Assembly (NCBI RefSeq): GCF_001571085.1
Contig: NZ_BCTC01000070.1
Coordinates: 1 to 34,032, forward strand
Source: Azohydromonas lata NBRC 102462
Lineage (GTDB): Bacteria; Pseudomonadota; Gammaproteobacteria; Burkholderiales; Burkholderiaceae_C
Length of the DNA stretch: 34,032 bases
Direction: 5' to 3'
Below are positions 18,067-27,256 of the stretch, piece after piece. The notes under the pieces are model-generated. The model was not told the DNA's origin. It was given only the letters and a program-made list of their open reading frames with translations, and ran no database searches. The position numbers were made by a program, and so were the translations under genes. Positions within the stretch are counted from its first letter, which is position 1; each line of letters opens with the position of its first letter.

Positions 18067-18109
18067 TCACGGGATGCCAACGGGGTCCGGCTTCCCCGAG
18101 CAGCACCGC

Positions 18110-20233
18110 TCACCGCCCACGCAAGAACAACCCGTCCAGCTCCTTCATGCTGAGCTGCCGCCAGGTGGGCCGGCCGTGGTTGCACTGGTCGGCGCGCTCG
18201 GTGGATTCCATTTCGCGCAGCAGGGCGTTCATCTCTTCCAGCGTCAGCCGCCGGTTGGCGCGCACGGCGCCGTGGCAGGCCATGGTGGCCAGCATCTCGT
18301 CGCGGGCGCGCTGCACCACGCGGCTCGATCCCACCTGCGCCAGGTCCGCCAGCACCGAGCGCACGAGGTCGGGCAAGTCCGCGTCCGGCAGCGCGGCCGG
18401 GCGGCTGCGCAGTGCCAGCGCCGTGGCCGACAGCGGCGCCACGTCCAGCCCAAGCTCCAGCAGCGTTTCGCGCTCGGCCTCGGCCGTGGCCAGCTCGGTG
18501 GGCGTGGCGCTCATGGCCTCGGGAATGAGCAGCGGCTGCGACGGTATGCGCCCCTGCGCCGCCGACGACTTCTTCAGCCGCTCGTAGACGATGCGCTCGT
18601 GCGCCGCATGCATGTCCACGATCACCAGCCCGTGCGCGTTCTCCGCCAGCACGTAGACGCCGCCCACCTGCGCCAGCGCGCGGCCCAGCGGCCAGCCCGT
18701 GCCTTCTTCCGCAGGCGCGGCGCTGGGCACGGCGGCGGGCGAGGGCGCGACGGTGGCGGCGGCAAATCGCGCGTCCGCCCGCATCGCGCTCACGGCCGCC
18801 GCCGTGGCCGCGGAGGCCGAAGGCATGGCTGCCGCCGCGCCCGGCATGGCAGGTGCGGACGGCATGGAAGGCATGGCCGGCACGGACGGCATCACGGGTG
18901 CCGCGGCGGGCCGTGCCGGCAGCGTCGCCGGCTCGCCCTTGAGCGCGCCCCAGGCCGCCATGCCGCCGCTGCCGGACGGGGTGCGCCACGGGCCGTCGTC
19001 CCAGCGGCGCGGCGCGGGCTGATCGGCCAGCGCCAGGCCGGACTGGTGGCGCAGCGGCGGCGCGGCAGGCTCCGCGCGCGGCGCGTGTGTGGTATGGGAT
19101 GCCGCCGCCGCGGCGCCGCCCGGCATGGCGGCCTGCGCGCTCAGGCCCACGGCGCCGGCCGTGGGCCAGGGCACGTCCTGCGGGCCGGCGTCCTCCACCG
19201 CGCGCGTGAGCGCCAGCGACTGCACCAGCGCCTGCCGCACGGCCTGGTGCACGGCGCGGCCGTCGCGGAAGCGCACCTCGATCTTGGTCGGGTGCACGTT
19301 CACGTCCACCAGCTCCGGCGCGATGTCCAGGAACAGCACGTAGGCCGGCTGGCGGCTGCTGTGGAGCTGGTCCTCGTAGGCCGAGCGCACGGCGTGGGTG
19401 ACGAGCCGGTCTCGCACGAAACGGCCATTGACGTAGAGGTACTGCACGTCGGCGCGCGCCCGCGCGGCCTCGGGGTTGCCGGCGCGGCCTTCGATGCGCA
19501 GCGGCCCGGCGGCGGCCTGCACGGCGCGGCTGGCGGCGATGAAGTCGATGCCCAGCACCTCGCGCATGCGCTGGGTCAGCGGGTTGTCCTCCGGCAGCAG
19601 CCCGGCGCCGGCGGCGCGCCACTGCGCGGCGAGCTTGCCGTCGTGCCAGACGGCAAAGGTCACGTCCGGCCGCGCCAGGGCGTGGCGGCGCACGGCGTCC
19701 AGCGCATGGGCGAACTCGGTGCCCTCGCTCTTGAGGAACTTGCGCCGCGCCGGGGTGTTGAAGAACAGCTCGCGCACTTCCAGCGTGGTGCCCACGGCGC
19801 GGGCCGCGGGCGTGAGCTCGCCCGTGCGCGCGTCCAGCCGGTGCGCGTGCGCGGCATCGCTGGCGCGGCTGGCGAGGCTCATCTCGGCCACGGAGGCGAT
19901 GGCCGCCAGCGCTTCGCCCCGGAAGCCCATGCTGCGCACCTGCTCCAGCTCGGAGAGCGAGGCGATCTTGCTGGTGGCGTGGCGCTTGAGCGCCAGGGCG
20001 AGCTGCGAGGAGGGGATGCCGCAGCCGTCGTCCTCCACCACGATGGCGCGCAAGCCGCCGCCCGTGAGGCGCACCGTGATCTGCGTGGCCCCGGCGTCCA
20101 GCGCGTTGTCCACCAGCTCGCGCACGACCGAGGCCGGCCGCTCCACCACTTCCCCCGCGGCAATCTGGCTCACCAGGGCGTCGGGCAGCTCTCGGATGGG
20201 ACGGCGCGGCGCGCCAACAACAGCGGAATTCAT
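18110..20233 (-). CDS. mutL: DNA mismatch repair protein MutL (endonuclease type)
   Basis: A 707-residue protein that couples MutS mismatch recognition to strand removal. The N-terminal GHKL ATPase (about 1-340) has IAAGEVVERPASVVRELVDN, EDDGCGI and GFRGEAL. A long Ala/Pro/Met linker (about 350-515) carries MPSVPAMPSMPSAPAMPG-type repeats at about 445-485. The C-terminal domain holds DMHAAHERIVYE, ACHGAV, CNHGRP and a terminal FLR, all four motifs of metal-dependent nicking MutL proteins, so no MutH is expected. Start ATG 20233 fits the family, but GGAG directly touches it; an upstream ATG at 20284 is possible. It is divergent from dedA (49 bp between starts). The stop lies 43 bp from repeat copy 1. 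Confidence 0.96.
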   Translation of the reverse strand: MNSAVVGAPRRPIRELPDALVSQIAAGEVVERPASVVRELVDNALDAGATQITVRLTGGGLRAIVVEDDGCGIPSSQLALALKRHATSKIASLSELEQVRSMGFRGEALAAIASVAEMSLASRASDAAHAHRLDARTGELTPAARAVGTTLEVRELFFNTPARRKFLKSEGTEFAHALDAVRRHALARPDVTFAVWHDGKLAAQWRAAGAGLLPEDNPLTQRMREVLGIDFIAASRAVQAAAGPLRIEGRAGNPEAARARADVQYLYVNGRFVRDRLVTHAVRSAYEDQLHSSRQPAYVLFLDIAPELVDVNVHPTKIEVRFRDGRAVHQAVRQALVQSLALTRAVEDAGPQDVPWPTAGAVGLSAQAAMPGGAAAAASHTTHAPRAEPAAPPLRHQSGLALADQPAPRRWDDGPWRTPSGSGGMAAWGALKGEPATLPARPAAAPVMPSVPAMPSMPSAPAMPGAAAAMPSASAATAAAVSAMRADARFAAATVAPSPAAVPSAAPAEEGTGWPLGRALAQVGGVYVLAENAHGLVIVDMHAAHERIVYERLKKSSAAQGRIPSQPLLIPEAMSATPTELATAEAERETLLELGLDVAPLSATALALRSRPAALPDADLPDLVRSVLADLAQVGSSRVVQRARDEMLATMACHGAVRANRRLTLEEMNALLREMESTERADQCNHGRPTWRQLSMKELDGLFLRGR

Positions 20234-20282
20234 CTCCGGGATTGTAGGAAGCCGCTCCGGGTCGACCCGGATAATGGGTTCC

Positions 20283-20927
20283 ATGGAAATGTTCGCCCAG
20301 CTCTTCGATTTCATCCTCCACGTCGATGCGCACCTCATGTCGTTCGTGGAGGCCTACGGCCCGTGGGTCTACGCGCTGCTGTTTGCCATCATCTTCGTGG
20401 AGACGGGCGTGGTGGTCATGCCCTTCCTGCCCGGCGACTCGCTGCTGTTCGTGGTGGGCGCGATGTGCGGCGTCGGCCTGATGAACCTGCCGCTGGCCAT
20501 GGCGCTGCTGTTCGTGGCGGCCGTGCTGGGCGACCAGATGAACTACAGCATCGGCCGCTGGTTCGGCCCGCAGGTGTTCCGCTGGGAGAGCTCGCGCTTC
20601 TTCAACAAGCGCGCCTTCGACCAGGCGCATGCCTTCTACGAGAAGCACGGCGGCATCACCATCGTCCTGGCGCGCTTCATGCCGTTCATCCGCACCTTCG
20701 TGCCCTTCGTGGCCGGCGTGGCGGCCATGACGCGCGCCAAGTTCACGCTCTTCAACGTCAGCGGCGGCGCGCTGTGGGTGGTGTCGCTGACGCTGGCGGG
20801 CTACCTGTTCGGCAACATCCCGTGGGTCAAGGCCAACCTGAACATCATCATCTACGCGCTCATCCTCGTCCCCTCGGCCATCGCCGTGCTGGGCGCCTGG
20901 AAGGCGCGGCGGGCCGAGGCGGCTTGA
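20283..20927 (+). CDS. DedA-family inner-membrane protein
   Basis: A 214-residue membrane protein of the DedA (SNARE-associated/VTT) family, whose better-known members move undecaprenyl phosphate or other lipids across the membrane. The hallmark segments are present: FVETGVVVMPFLPGDSLLFV (E and F/LPGD motif), GDQMNYSIGRWFG, and FMPFIRTFVPFVAGVAAM (R-T-x3-P-x-x-A-G motif). The start is taken as ATG 20283; ATG 20274 is in frame and equally possible. It points away from mutL and toward repeat copy 2, so it is not co-transcribed with its cell-wall neighbours amiC and tsaE. Confidence 0.9.
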   Translation: MEMFAQLFDFILHVDAHLMSFVEAYGPWVYALLFAIIFVETGVVVMPFLPGDSLLFVVGAMCGVGLMNLPLAMALLFVAAVLGDQMNYSIGRWFGPQVFRWESSRFFNKRAFDQAHAFYEKHGGITIVLARFMPFIRTFVPFVAGVAAMTRAKFTLFNVSGGALWVVSLTLAGYLFGNIPWVKANLNIIIYALILVPSAIAVLGAWKARRAEAA

Positions 20928-20953
20928 GGCACGGCTGACGGTCGCAGCCCGTC

Positions 20954-21132
20954 AGCCAAGGCACTCCGCGCCCCACTTCGTCATGCCCGCGAAGGCGGGC
21001 ATCCACCCCGGCCGGGGTGCTGGCGCGCCGACGTCGGCGCTGGGCGATGCGGTTCGAAGGCGCCATCTCGGCGCTCGTGGATGCCCGCTTTCGCGGGCAT
21101 GACGGATCAGAGATTGAGGCGCCTTTGCCTCG
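20954..21132. repeat. REPIN/MITE-like palindromic element, copy 2
   Basis: This element lies between dedA and amiC. Its conserved core (20979-21104) has the same 126-bp length as copy 1 and the same hairpin arms (ATGCCCGC-GAAG-GCGGGCAT and ATGCCCGC-TTTC-GCGGGCAT). The interior matches copy 1 best when reverse-complemented: agcgccgag, ccttcgaaccgcat and a common CACC are shared. The two copies therefore stand inverted to each other around mutL and dedA. Outer ends AGCCAAGGCAC and GGCGCCTTTGCCT are again inverted. Confidence 0.85.
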
Positions 21133-21187
21133 GGGCCAACAAAGCGGAACGACGCTCTTCGGACCAAGGCCCGCCTACCCTCACGGC

Positions 21188-22636
21188 TTACAGCACCCGG
21201 TTCCTCGCCAGCGGCGGGTTCTTCGCGAAGTAGCGCCGGATGCCCGTGGACACGGCCTGGACCAGCTCGGCCTGGTAGTCGGCGCTGGCGAGCTTGCGCT
21301 CCTCCTCCGGGTTGGAGATGAAGGCCGTCTCCACCAGGATGCTCGGGATGTCCGGCGCCTTGAGCACCGCAAAGCCCGCCTGCTCCACGCTGCCCTTGTG
21401 CAGCTTGCCCACCTTGCCGATCTGGCCCAGCACCTCGCCGCCAAGCTTGAGGCTGTCCTTGATCTGCGCCGTGGTGCTCATGTCCAGCAGCGCGCGCATG
21501 ACGTGCACGTCGTTGCTCTTGATGTTGGCGCCGCCCACGATGTCGCTGGCGTTCTCGCGCTGCGCCATCCAGCGTGCCGCGGCGCTGGAGGCGCCCTTGT
21601 CGCTGAGCGCGAACACGCTGGCGCCGCGCGCCTCCGGCGAGAGGAAGGCGTCGGCATGGATGGACACGAACAGGTCGGCCTGCACGCGGCGCGCCTTCTG
21701 CACGCGCTCGCCCAGCGGGACGAAGTAGTCGGCGTCGCGCGTGAGCATGGCGCGCATGCCGGGCACGGCGTTGAGGCGGTCGCGCAACTGCTTGGCCACC
21801 GACAGCACCACGTCCTTTTCCTTGAGCCCGCTGGGACCGATGGCGCCGGGGTCCTCGCCGCCATGGCCCGGGTCCAGGGCGATGACGATGAGCCGGTCCA
21901 TCTTGCGCAACTGCTCGGCCGTGGGCGGCGGCGGAGGCGCGGGCGTGGTGGGCGCCTGGGCCACGGCGGGCGGGGCGGCCGGCGGCGTCGCAGGGGTGGC
22001 GGACGGCGTGGCCGGCCGCGCCGTGGGCGGCTTGTTGGCGGCCACGGCCGGCGGCGGGGTGGGGATGCCGGGGCGGTCCATGCGGTCTATGAACTCGCCC
22101 AGCGCGTCCTGCACCGAGCGCGCGGCCTGCTGCTCGGCCTGCGTCTTCTCGCGCAGCAGCGCCAGCAGCGGGTCCGGCGCTTGCGTGGGGTGCAGGTCGA
22201 ACACCAGCCGGTGCTGGTAGGCGGCCACGGGCTCCAGGCGGAACTGCTGCGGCGCCGTGGGCTGCTTCAGGTCCACCACCAGGCGCACGGTGCGCGGCTG
22301 GTTCTGGCCTATGCGCACGCCAGCAATGAAGGGGTCGTCCGCGCGCACCTTGCCCACGAGGTCGCGCAGCGTGGGGCTGAGCTCCAGCCCGTCGATGTCG
22401 ATCACCAGCCGGTCCGGCGATTCGATGAGCTGGTGGCGTGCCACCAGCGCCTGGTCGCTTTCAATCGTCACGCGCGTGTACTCGGCCGCCGGCCACACGC
22501 GCACGGCCACGATGCCCGCGCCCCAGGCCAGCTCGCCCGCGCCCAGCAGCAGCGCCAGCGCGCCGCCGCGCTTCAACAGGTCACGCCGGTCGAAAGCGGG
22601 GTGCGGAAAGCAGCGCGGTTGATGTCGGCTCTTCAT
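21188..22636 (-). CDS. amiC: N-acetylmuramoyl-L-alanine amidase AmiC, TAT-exported
   Basis: A 482-residue periplasmic cell-wall hydrolase that cuts the amide bond between MurNAc and the stem peptide during daughter-cell separation. The N terminus has a TAT signal (DRRDLLKRGG, R17-R18, then a hydrophobic run). An AMIN septum-targeting domain follows (about residues 40-150, VAVRVWPAAEYTRVTIESDQ). After a Pro/Ala linker (about 190-240) comes the Amidase_3 domain: ALDPGHGGEDPGA (zinc His), LKEKD (zinc Glu), SIHADAF and ETAFISNPEEE. The start ATG overlaps the tsaE stop by four bases (ATGA), so the two are translationally coupled. Activation normally needs an EnvC/NlpD-type protein, not found here. 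Confidence 0.94.
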   Translation of the reverse strand: MKSRHQPRCFPHPAFDRRDLLKRGGALALLLGAGELAWGAGIVAVRVWPAAEYTRVTIESDQALVARHQLIESPDRLVIDIDGLELSPTLRDLVGKVRADDPFIAGVRIGQNQPRTVRLVVDLKQPTAPQQFRLEPVAAYQHRLVFDLHPTQAPDPLLALLREKTQAEQQAARSVQDALGEFIDRMDRPGIPTPPPAVAANKPPTARPATPSATPATPPAAPPAVAQAPTTPAPPPPPTAEQLRKMDRLIVIALDPGHGGEDPGAIGPSGLKEKDVVLSVAKQLRDRLNAVPGMRAMLTRDADYFVPLGERVQKARRVQADLFVSIHADAFLSPEARGASVFALSDKGASSAAARWMAQRENASDIVGGANIKSNDVHVMRALLDMSTTAQIKDSLKLGGEVLGQIGKVGKLHKGSVEQAGFAVLKAPDIPSILVETAFISNPEEERKLASADYQAELVQAVSTGIRRYFAKNPPLARNRVL

Positions 22637-23124
22637 GCCAGCACCTCCAGCAGTTGCAGTCCGCGCGCACTTTGCGCCTGCGCCTGCAGCTCGCGCGAGT
22701 CGTCGTCGCATATGCGCAACGTCAGCACGAGGTCGGCCAGCGGCAATACCCCTGCCGCCTTCTCCGGCCATTCGGCCAGCTTGAGGCCGGGGCCGGCGAA
22801 CACGTCTCTGAAGCCCGCGTCTTCCCACTCGCGCGGGTCCTCGAAGCGGTAGAAGTCAAAGTGCGAGATCGTCAAACCCCGCGCCTCGTGCGGCTCCAGC
22901 ACCGCGTAGCTGGGGCTCTTGATGCGGCCGGTGACGCCCAGCGCGCGCAGCAGGTGGCGCACGAAGGTGGTCTTGCCCGCGCCCAGCGGGCCGTGCAGCT
23001 CCACGAAGGCGTCACGCAGCGCGCCGCAGCCGGCCAGGCGCTGGGCGCAGGCGGCGGCATCGTCCTCGGTGGGCCAATGAAAGAGCCGGCTTTCTAGAAT
23101 CGGGGGATGGGATTGCAAGGTCAT
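22633..23124 (-). CDS. tsaE: tRNA t6A biosynthesis ATPase TsaE
   Basis: A 163-residue P-loop ATPase that works with TsaB/TsaD to make N6-threonylcarbamoyladenosine at position 37 of ANN-decoding tRNAs. Walker A is GPLGAGKTTF; SPSYAVLEPHE, ISHFDFYRFEDPREWEDAG and LAEWPEKA are family signatures. The usual start, ATG 23124, overlaps the divergent queG start by 18 bases; TTG 23118 is an alternative. The stop overlaps amiC by four bases. In E. coli the order is queG, nnr, tsaE, amiB, mutL; here nnr is absent from this place. Confidence 0.93.
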   Translation of the reverse strand: MTLQSHPPILESRLFHWPTEDDAAACAQRLAGCGALRDAFVELHGPLGAGKTTFVRHLLRALGVTGRIKSPSYAVLEPHEARGLTISHFDFYRFEDPREWEDAGFRDVFAGPGLKLAEWPEKAAGVLPLADLVLTLRICDDDSRELQAQAQSARGLQLLEVLA

Positions 23125-24210
23125 GAAGCGCTCGCATTGCTGGAGCCATTGCGCAAGTGGGCGCGCGAGTTGGGATTTTCCCAGATCGGCATTGCCGGCG
23201 TGGATTTGACGGCGGCCGAGCCGGGGCTGCAGGCCTGGCTGGAGGCCGGATTTCACGGCTCCATGCACTACATGGCCGCCCACGGCATGAAGCGCGCCCG
23301 CCCCGCCGAGCTGGTGCCCGGCACGGTCAGCGTGATCACCGCGCGCATGGACTATCTGCCGCAGGCCACGCCGGATGGTTGGCAGCGCATCGAGTTCGAG
23401 CGCTTGGCGCAGCCGCTGCAGGCGGGCGTGTCGCTCTACGCCCGCGGGCGGGACTACCACAAGGTGCTGCGCGCGCGGCTGCAAAAGCTCGCCGACCGGC
23501 TGGCCGCGGCCGTGGGCCCCTTCGGCCACCGCGTGTTCACCGACTCCGCCCCGGTGCTGGAAGTGGAGCTGGCCACGCGCAGCGGCCTGGGTTGGCGCGG
23601 TCGGCACACGCTCACGCTCTCGCGCGAGGCGGGCTCCACCTTCTTCCTGGGCGAGATCTACGTGGACCTGCCGCTGTCCGCCAGCGAGCCGGCCCGCGCC
23701 CATTGCGGCGGCTGCACGGCCTGCGTGGACGCGTGCCCAACGCGGGCCATCGTCGCGCCCTACCGGCTGGACGCGCGGCGCTGCATTTCCTACCTGACGA
23801 TCGAGCACGACGGGCCCATGCCGCTGGAGCTGCGGCCGCTCTTGGGCAACCGCATCTACGGCTGCGACGATTGCCAGCTCGCCTGCCCCTGGAACAAGTT
23901 CGCCCAGCGCTCGCCGCTGCCGGACTTCGACGTGCGCGCGCATTTCAACGCGCCCACGCTGCTGCAGCTCTGGCGCTGGAGCGAGGCGGAGTTTTCAAGC
24001 CGCACCGAGGGCAGCCCGATACGGCGCATCGGGTACGAACGTTGGCAACGCAACCTGGCGGTGGCGCTGGGCAATGCGCTCAGGGCAGGGCTTGAAGAGG
24101 CCGACGAGATCGCCGTGCGGCAGGCGCTTGAGAGCCGGCGCGAGGCCGCCGGCGAGCTGGTGCGCGAGCACATAGCCTGGGCGCTGGCGCAGCACGCGGT
24201 GCCTGCCTGA
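23107..24210 (+). CDS. queG: Epoxyqueuosine reductase QueG
   Basis: A 367-residue iron-sulfur, cobalamin-dependent enzyme that reduces epoxyqueuosine to queuosine in tRNA. Two 4Fe-4S ligand sets are present: CGGCTACVDACPTRA and CDDCQLACPWNKFA. The DUF1730 segment lies upstream, with PGTVSVITARMDYLP and LYARGRDYHKVLR. The start ATG 23107 has only a G-run touching it. TAGAAT lies at 23095-23100, so a leaderless transcript is conceivable but no good -35 is seen. The stop is one base from the stop of the convergent transporter gene. Confidence 0.94.
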   Translation: MGLQGHEALALLEPLRKWARELGFSQIGIAGVDLTAAEPGLQAWLEAGFHGSMHYMAAHGMKRARPAELVPGTVSVITARMDYLPQATPDGWQRIEFERLAQPLQAGVSLYARGRDYHKVLRARLQKLADRLAAAVGPFGHRVFTDSAPVLEVELATRSGLGWRGRHTLTLSREAGSTFFLGEIYVDLPLSASEPARAHCGGCTACVDACPTRAIVAPYRLDARRCISYLTIEHDGPMPLELRPLLGNRIYGCDDCQLACPWNKFAQRSPLPDFDVRAHFNAPTLLQLWRWSEAEFSSRTEGSPIRRIGYERWQRNLAVALGNALRAGLEEADEIAVRQALESRREAAGELVREHIAWALAQHAVPA

Positions 24211-24211
24211 G

Positions 24212-25117
24212 TTAGCCCTGCAGCCGCGCCAGCGTCCACAGCGCCACCGGCACGCTCACCATGCCCAGCAGCGTGGAAAGCGTCACCAGCCCCGCCACGA
24301 AGCCCGGATGCCCGCCCAGGCGCGCGGCCAGCACGTAGCAGGTGGAGGCGGTGGGCAGCGCCGCGAAGGCCACCACCACGAGCTGCTGCACCGGCGGCAG
24401 CCCAAGCACGTGCACCAGCATCAGCGCCACCAGCGGCAGCACGGCGTGGCGTATGGACAGCAGCGCCGTGGCCAGGCGCGGCGCCTCGCGCAGCGCGCCC
24501 AACTGCAGCCCCGCGCCCACGGCCATCAGGCCCAGCGGCAGCGCGGCCGTGCCCACGCGGTTCAGGCTGGTGGCCACGGCCTCGGGAAACTTCAGGCCCA
24601 TGAGGTTGCCCAGCAGCCCCGCCACCGTGCTCAGGATCAGCGGATTGCGCGAGAGCTCGCGCAAATAGTTCTGCCCGCCGTGGCGCGCCAGCGGCCACAC
24701 CGCGGCCACGTTGCACAGCGGCACGCAAAAGGCGATCAGCATGGCGATGGCCGCCACCGCCGGCGCGCCGCCCAAGCGCTCGGCCAGCGCCAGGCCGATG
24801 TAGGAGTTGAAGCGAAAGGCCGTCTGCGCGCCGGACGCATGCGCCGTGCGGTCCACGCCGCGAAACAGGCCCAGCGAGTACGCCAGCACGATGCCGCAGC
24901 CCACCACGGCCAGCCCGCTGAACACCAGCGACAGCATGGCCCCGGGCTGCAGCGGGTTGCGCACGATGGCGTTGAACAGCAGCACGGGGAAGAGCAGGTA
25001 GTACACCAGCCGCTCCGTGGCCTCCCACACCGGGCGGTTGAGCGCCGTGTACCGGCAGATCAGAAAGCCCGTTGCGATCAGCAAAAAGTCGGGCAACAGC
25101 AACAGGGCCTCGTTCAT
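24212..25117 (-). CDS. AEC-family transporter (auxin efflux carrier-like permease)
   Basis: A 301-residue inner-membrane protein with about ten hydrophobic segments. It fits the AEC/BASS-like carrier family: FLLIATGFLICRYTAL, VYYLLFPVLLFNAIV, FRFNSYIGLALAERLGG, LSRNPLILSTVAGLLGN, LPLGLMAVGAGLQLG and AALPTASTCYVLAARLGG. Bacterial members have been linked to malate or malonate transport, but the substrate here is unknown. The start is ATG 25117, where family homology begins; the open frame continues upstream only as overlap of other genes. It is convergent with queG with one base between stops, leaving no room for a separate terminator. Confidence 0.87.
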   Translation of the reverse strand: MNEALLLLPDFLLIATGFLICRYTALNRPVWEATERLVYYLLFPVLLFNAIVRNPLQPGAMLSLVFSGLAVVGCGIVLAYSLGLFRGVDRTAHASGAQTAFRFNSYIGLALAERLGGAPAVAAIAMLIAFCVPLCNVAAVWPLARHGGQNYLRELSRNPLILSTVAGLLGNLMGLKFPEAVATSLNRVGTAALPLGLMAVGAGLQLGALREAPRLATALLSIRHAVLPLVALMLVHVLGLPPVQQLVVVAFAALPTASTCYVLAARLGGHPGFVAGLVTLSTLLGMVSVPVALWTLARLQG

Positions 25118-25285
25118 CGCCAAAGTGTGCCAGCGCAGGCCGGGCACACAGGCCACGGGGCCTGCCGGCCGCCGCGCATCGGCCCGCGATGCGGGACGGC
25201 CGCCACGCCCGCCCTTCACCTGTAACCATGGGCCACAATGCCTTGAGGGCCGTGTGGTTCGGCCTCTGCTGCAGGAGACAAGCGG

Positions 25286-26263
25286 ATGAATCGACAAGCG
25301 CTGCGCTGCTTGGGCGCGATGGTGGGCCTGGCCCTGGCCGGCCCGCTGGCTTTCGCTCAACAGGGCTATCCAAGCAAACCCATTCGGCTGGTCGTCCCCT
25401 TCGCACCGGGCGGCACCACCGACATCGTGGCGCGCACCGTTTCCGACAAGCTCGGCGCCGCGCTGGGCCAGACCGTGGTGGTGGAGAACAAGGCCGGCGG
25501 CGGCGGCATCGTCGGCGCGCAGGAGCTCGCGCGCAGCGCGCCGGACGGCTACACCCTGGGCATCGCCACCGTCTCCACCACGGCGGCCAACCCGGCCATC
25601 AACCCGCGCACGGGCTACAACCCGCTCACCGACTTCACGCCCATCACCAACCTCGCGGCCACGCCCAACATCATCGCGGTGCACCCGGGCTTCCCGGCCA
25701 AGAACTACGCCGACTTCATCGCGCTGCTCAAGAAGAGCCCCGGCAAGTACAGCTACTCCAGCTCCGGCACCGGCGGCATAGGCCACCTGCAGACCGAGCT
25801 GTTCAAGAGCCTCACGGGCGTGTTCATCACCCACATTCCCTACCGCGGCGCGGGCCCGGCGCTCAACGACACGGTGGCCGGGCAGGTGCCCATCATGTTC
25901 GACAACCTGCCCTCGGCACTGCCCTTCGTGAAGGAAGGCAAGCTCGTGCCTATCGTCGTGGCCGCGCCGCAGCGGCTGCCCATGCTCCCCAACGTGCCCA
26001 CCTTCAAGGAGGTCGGCCTGGAGCCCGTCAACCGCATGGCCTACTACGGCATCGTCGGCCCCAAAGGGGTGCCCAAGGACATCGTGGACAAGGTCTACCA
26101 CGCCGCCAGGCAGGCCCTGGCCGACCCCGCGGTGAAGAAGCGCATCGAGGACACGGGCTCGCTGGTGCTGGGCAACACGCCTGAGCAGTTCGGCGAGCAG
26201 ATACGCGCCGAGTACGACGTCTACAAGGGCGTGGTCGCACGCCAGAACCTGCGCCTGGAGTGA
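25286..26263 (+). CDS. Tripartite tricarboxylate transporter binding protein (TctC/Bug family)
   Basis: A 325-residue periplasmic solute-binding protein. The signal peptide ends at LAFAQQ. Family motifs are [41 protein letters not shown], and [24 protein letters not shown]. These proteins bind carboxylates for TctAB transporters, but Burkholderiales carry very many without membrane partners; none is next to this one. The ribosome site AGGAGA is 8 bases before ATG 25286. xerD starts one base after its stop, so it may ride on the same transcript. Confidence 0.92.
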   Translation: MNRQALRCLGAMVGLALAGPLAFAQQGYPSKPIRLVVPFAPGGTTDIVARTVSDKLGAALGQTVVVENKAGGGGIVGAQELARSAPDGYTLGIATVSTTAANPAINPRTGYNPLTDFTPITNLAATPNIIAVHPGFPAKNYADFIALLKKSPGKYSYSSSGTGGIGHLQTELFKSLTGVFITHIPYRGAGPALNDTVAGQVPIMFDNLPSALPFVKEGKLVPIVVAAPQRLPMLPNVPTFKEVGLEPVNRMAYYGIVGPKGVPKDIVDKVYHAARQALADPAVKKRIEDTGSLVLGNTPEQFGEQIRAEYDVYKGVVARQNLRLE

Positions 26264-26264
26264 C

Positions 26265-27221
26265 GTGAGCACGGCAGCACCCGAGGCGGCCCAAGCGGCC
26301 GCCGTGAACACCCAGCCATCGGCGGCCCGCGAGGCCAGCCGCGTGGCCATAGAGCGCTTCGCGCAGGCGCTGTGGATAGAGGACGGCCTCTCGGCCAACA
26401 CGCTCTCGGCTTACCGGCGCGACCTCTCGCTCTACGCCGACTGGCTGGACGCCGAGGCCGGCCACTCGCTGGACGCCAGCACCGAGGCCGACCTGCGCGG
26501 CTACATCGCCGCGCGCCATGCCGACACCCGCGCGGCCACCGCCAACCGGCGGCTCACCGTCTTCAAGCGCTACTTCCGCTGGGCGTTGCGCGAGCACCGG
26601 CTGCAGCAGGACCCGACGCTGAAGCTGCTGTCCGCGCGCCAGCCGCTGCGCGTGCCCAAGTCGCTGTCCGAGGCGCAGGTGGAGGCGCTGCTGACGGCGC
26701 CGCCCGTGGAGGAGCCGCTGGGCCTGCGCGACCGCGCCATGCTGGAGCTGATGTACGCCAGCGGGCTGCGCGTGAGCGAGCTCGTGGGCTTGAACCTGCT
26801 GTCGGTGAGCCTGGCCGAGGGCGTGCTGCGCGTCACCGGCAAAGGCGCCAAGGAGCGGCTGGTGCCCTTCGGCGAGGAGGCGCACGGCTGGCTGCGGCGC
26901 TACCTGGCCGAGGCGCGGGGCCAGATACTGGGCGCGCGCCAGAGCGACGCTCTCTTCGTCACCGTGCGCGGCGAGGGCATGACGCGGCAGATGTTCTGGC
27001 AACTGGTGAAGAAGCACGCGCGCGCCGCGGGCATCACCGTACCGCTGTCGCCGCACACGCTGCGCCACGCCTTTGCCACGCATTTGCTCAACCACGGCGC
27101 GGATTTGCGCGCCGTGCAGCTGCTGCTGGGCCACGCCGACATCTCCACCACCACCATCTACACCCACGTCGCGCGCGAGCGGCTGCGCGCGCTGCACGCG
27201 GCGCACCACCCGCGGGCCTGA
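26265..27221 (+). CDS. xerD: Site-specific tyrosine recombinase XerD
   Basis: A 318-residue recombinase that resolves chromosome dimers at dif with XerC. The N-terminal core-binding domain carries [20 protein letters not shown], as in XerD. The catalytic residues are all visible: Arg in [11 protein letters not shown], Lys in [30 protein letters not shown] (His-x-x-Arg), His in [10 protein letters not shown] and the nucleophile Tyr in IYTHV. The C terminus HAAHHPRA matches XerD closely. The start is taken as GTG 26265, one base after the Bug gene stop; the first 25 residues are Ala-rich and a later start is possible. No dif site was recognised nearby. Confidence 0.94.
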   Translation: MSTAAPEAAQAAAVNTQPSAAREASRVAIERFAQALWIEDGLSANTLSAYRRDLSLYADWLDAEAGHSLDASTEADLRGYIAARHADTRAATANRRLTVFKRYFRWALREHRLQQDPTLKLLSARQPLRVPKSLSEAQVEALLTAPPVEEPLGLRDRAMLELMYASGLRVSELVGLNLLSVSLAEGVLRVTGKGAKERLVPFGEEAHGWLRRYLAEARGQILGARQSDALFVTVRGEGMTRQMFWQLVKKHARAAGITVPLSPHTLRHAFATHLLNHGADLRAVQLLLGHADISTTTIYTHVARERLRALHAAHHPRA

Positions 27222-27256
27222 AGCGCGGACTGCCGGTTGCGACGGCAACGGGCATG

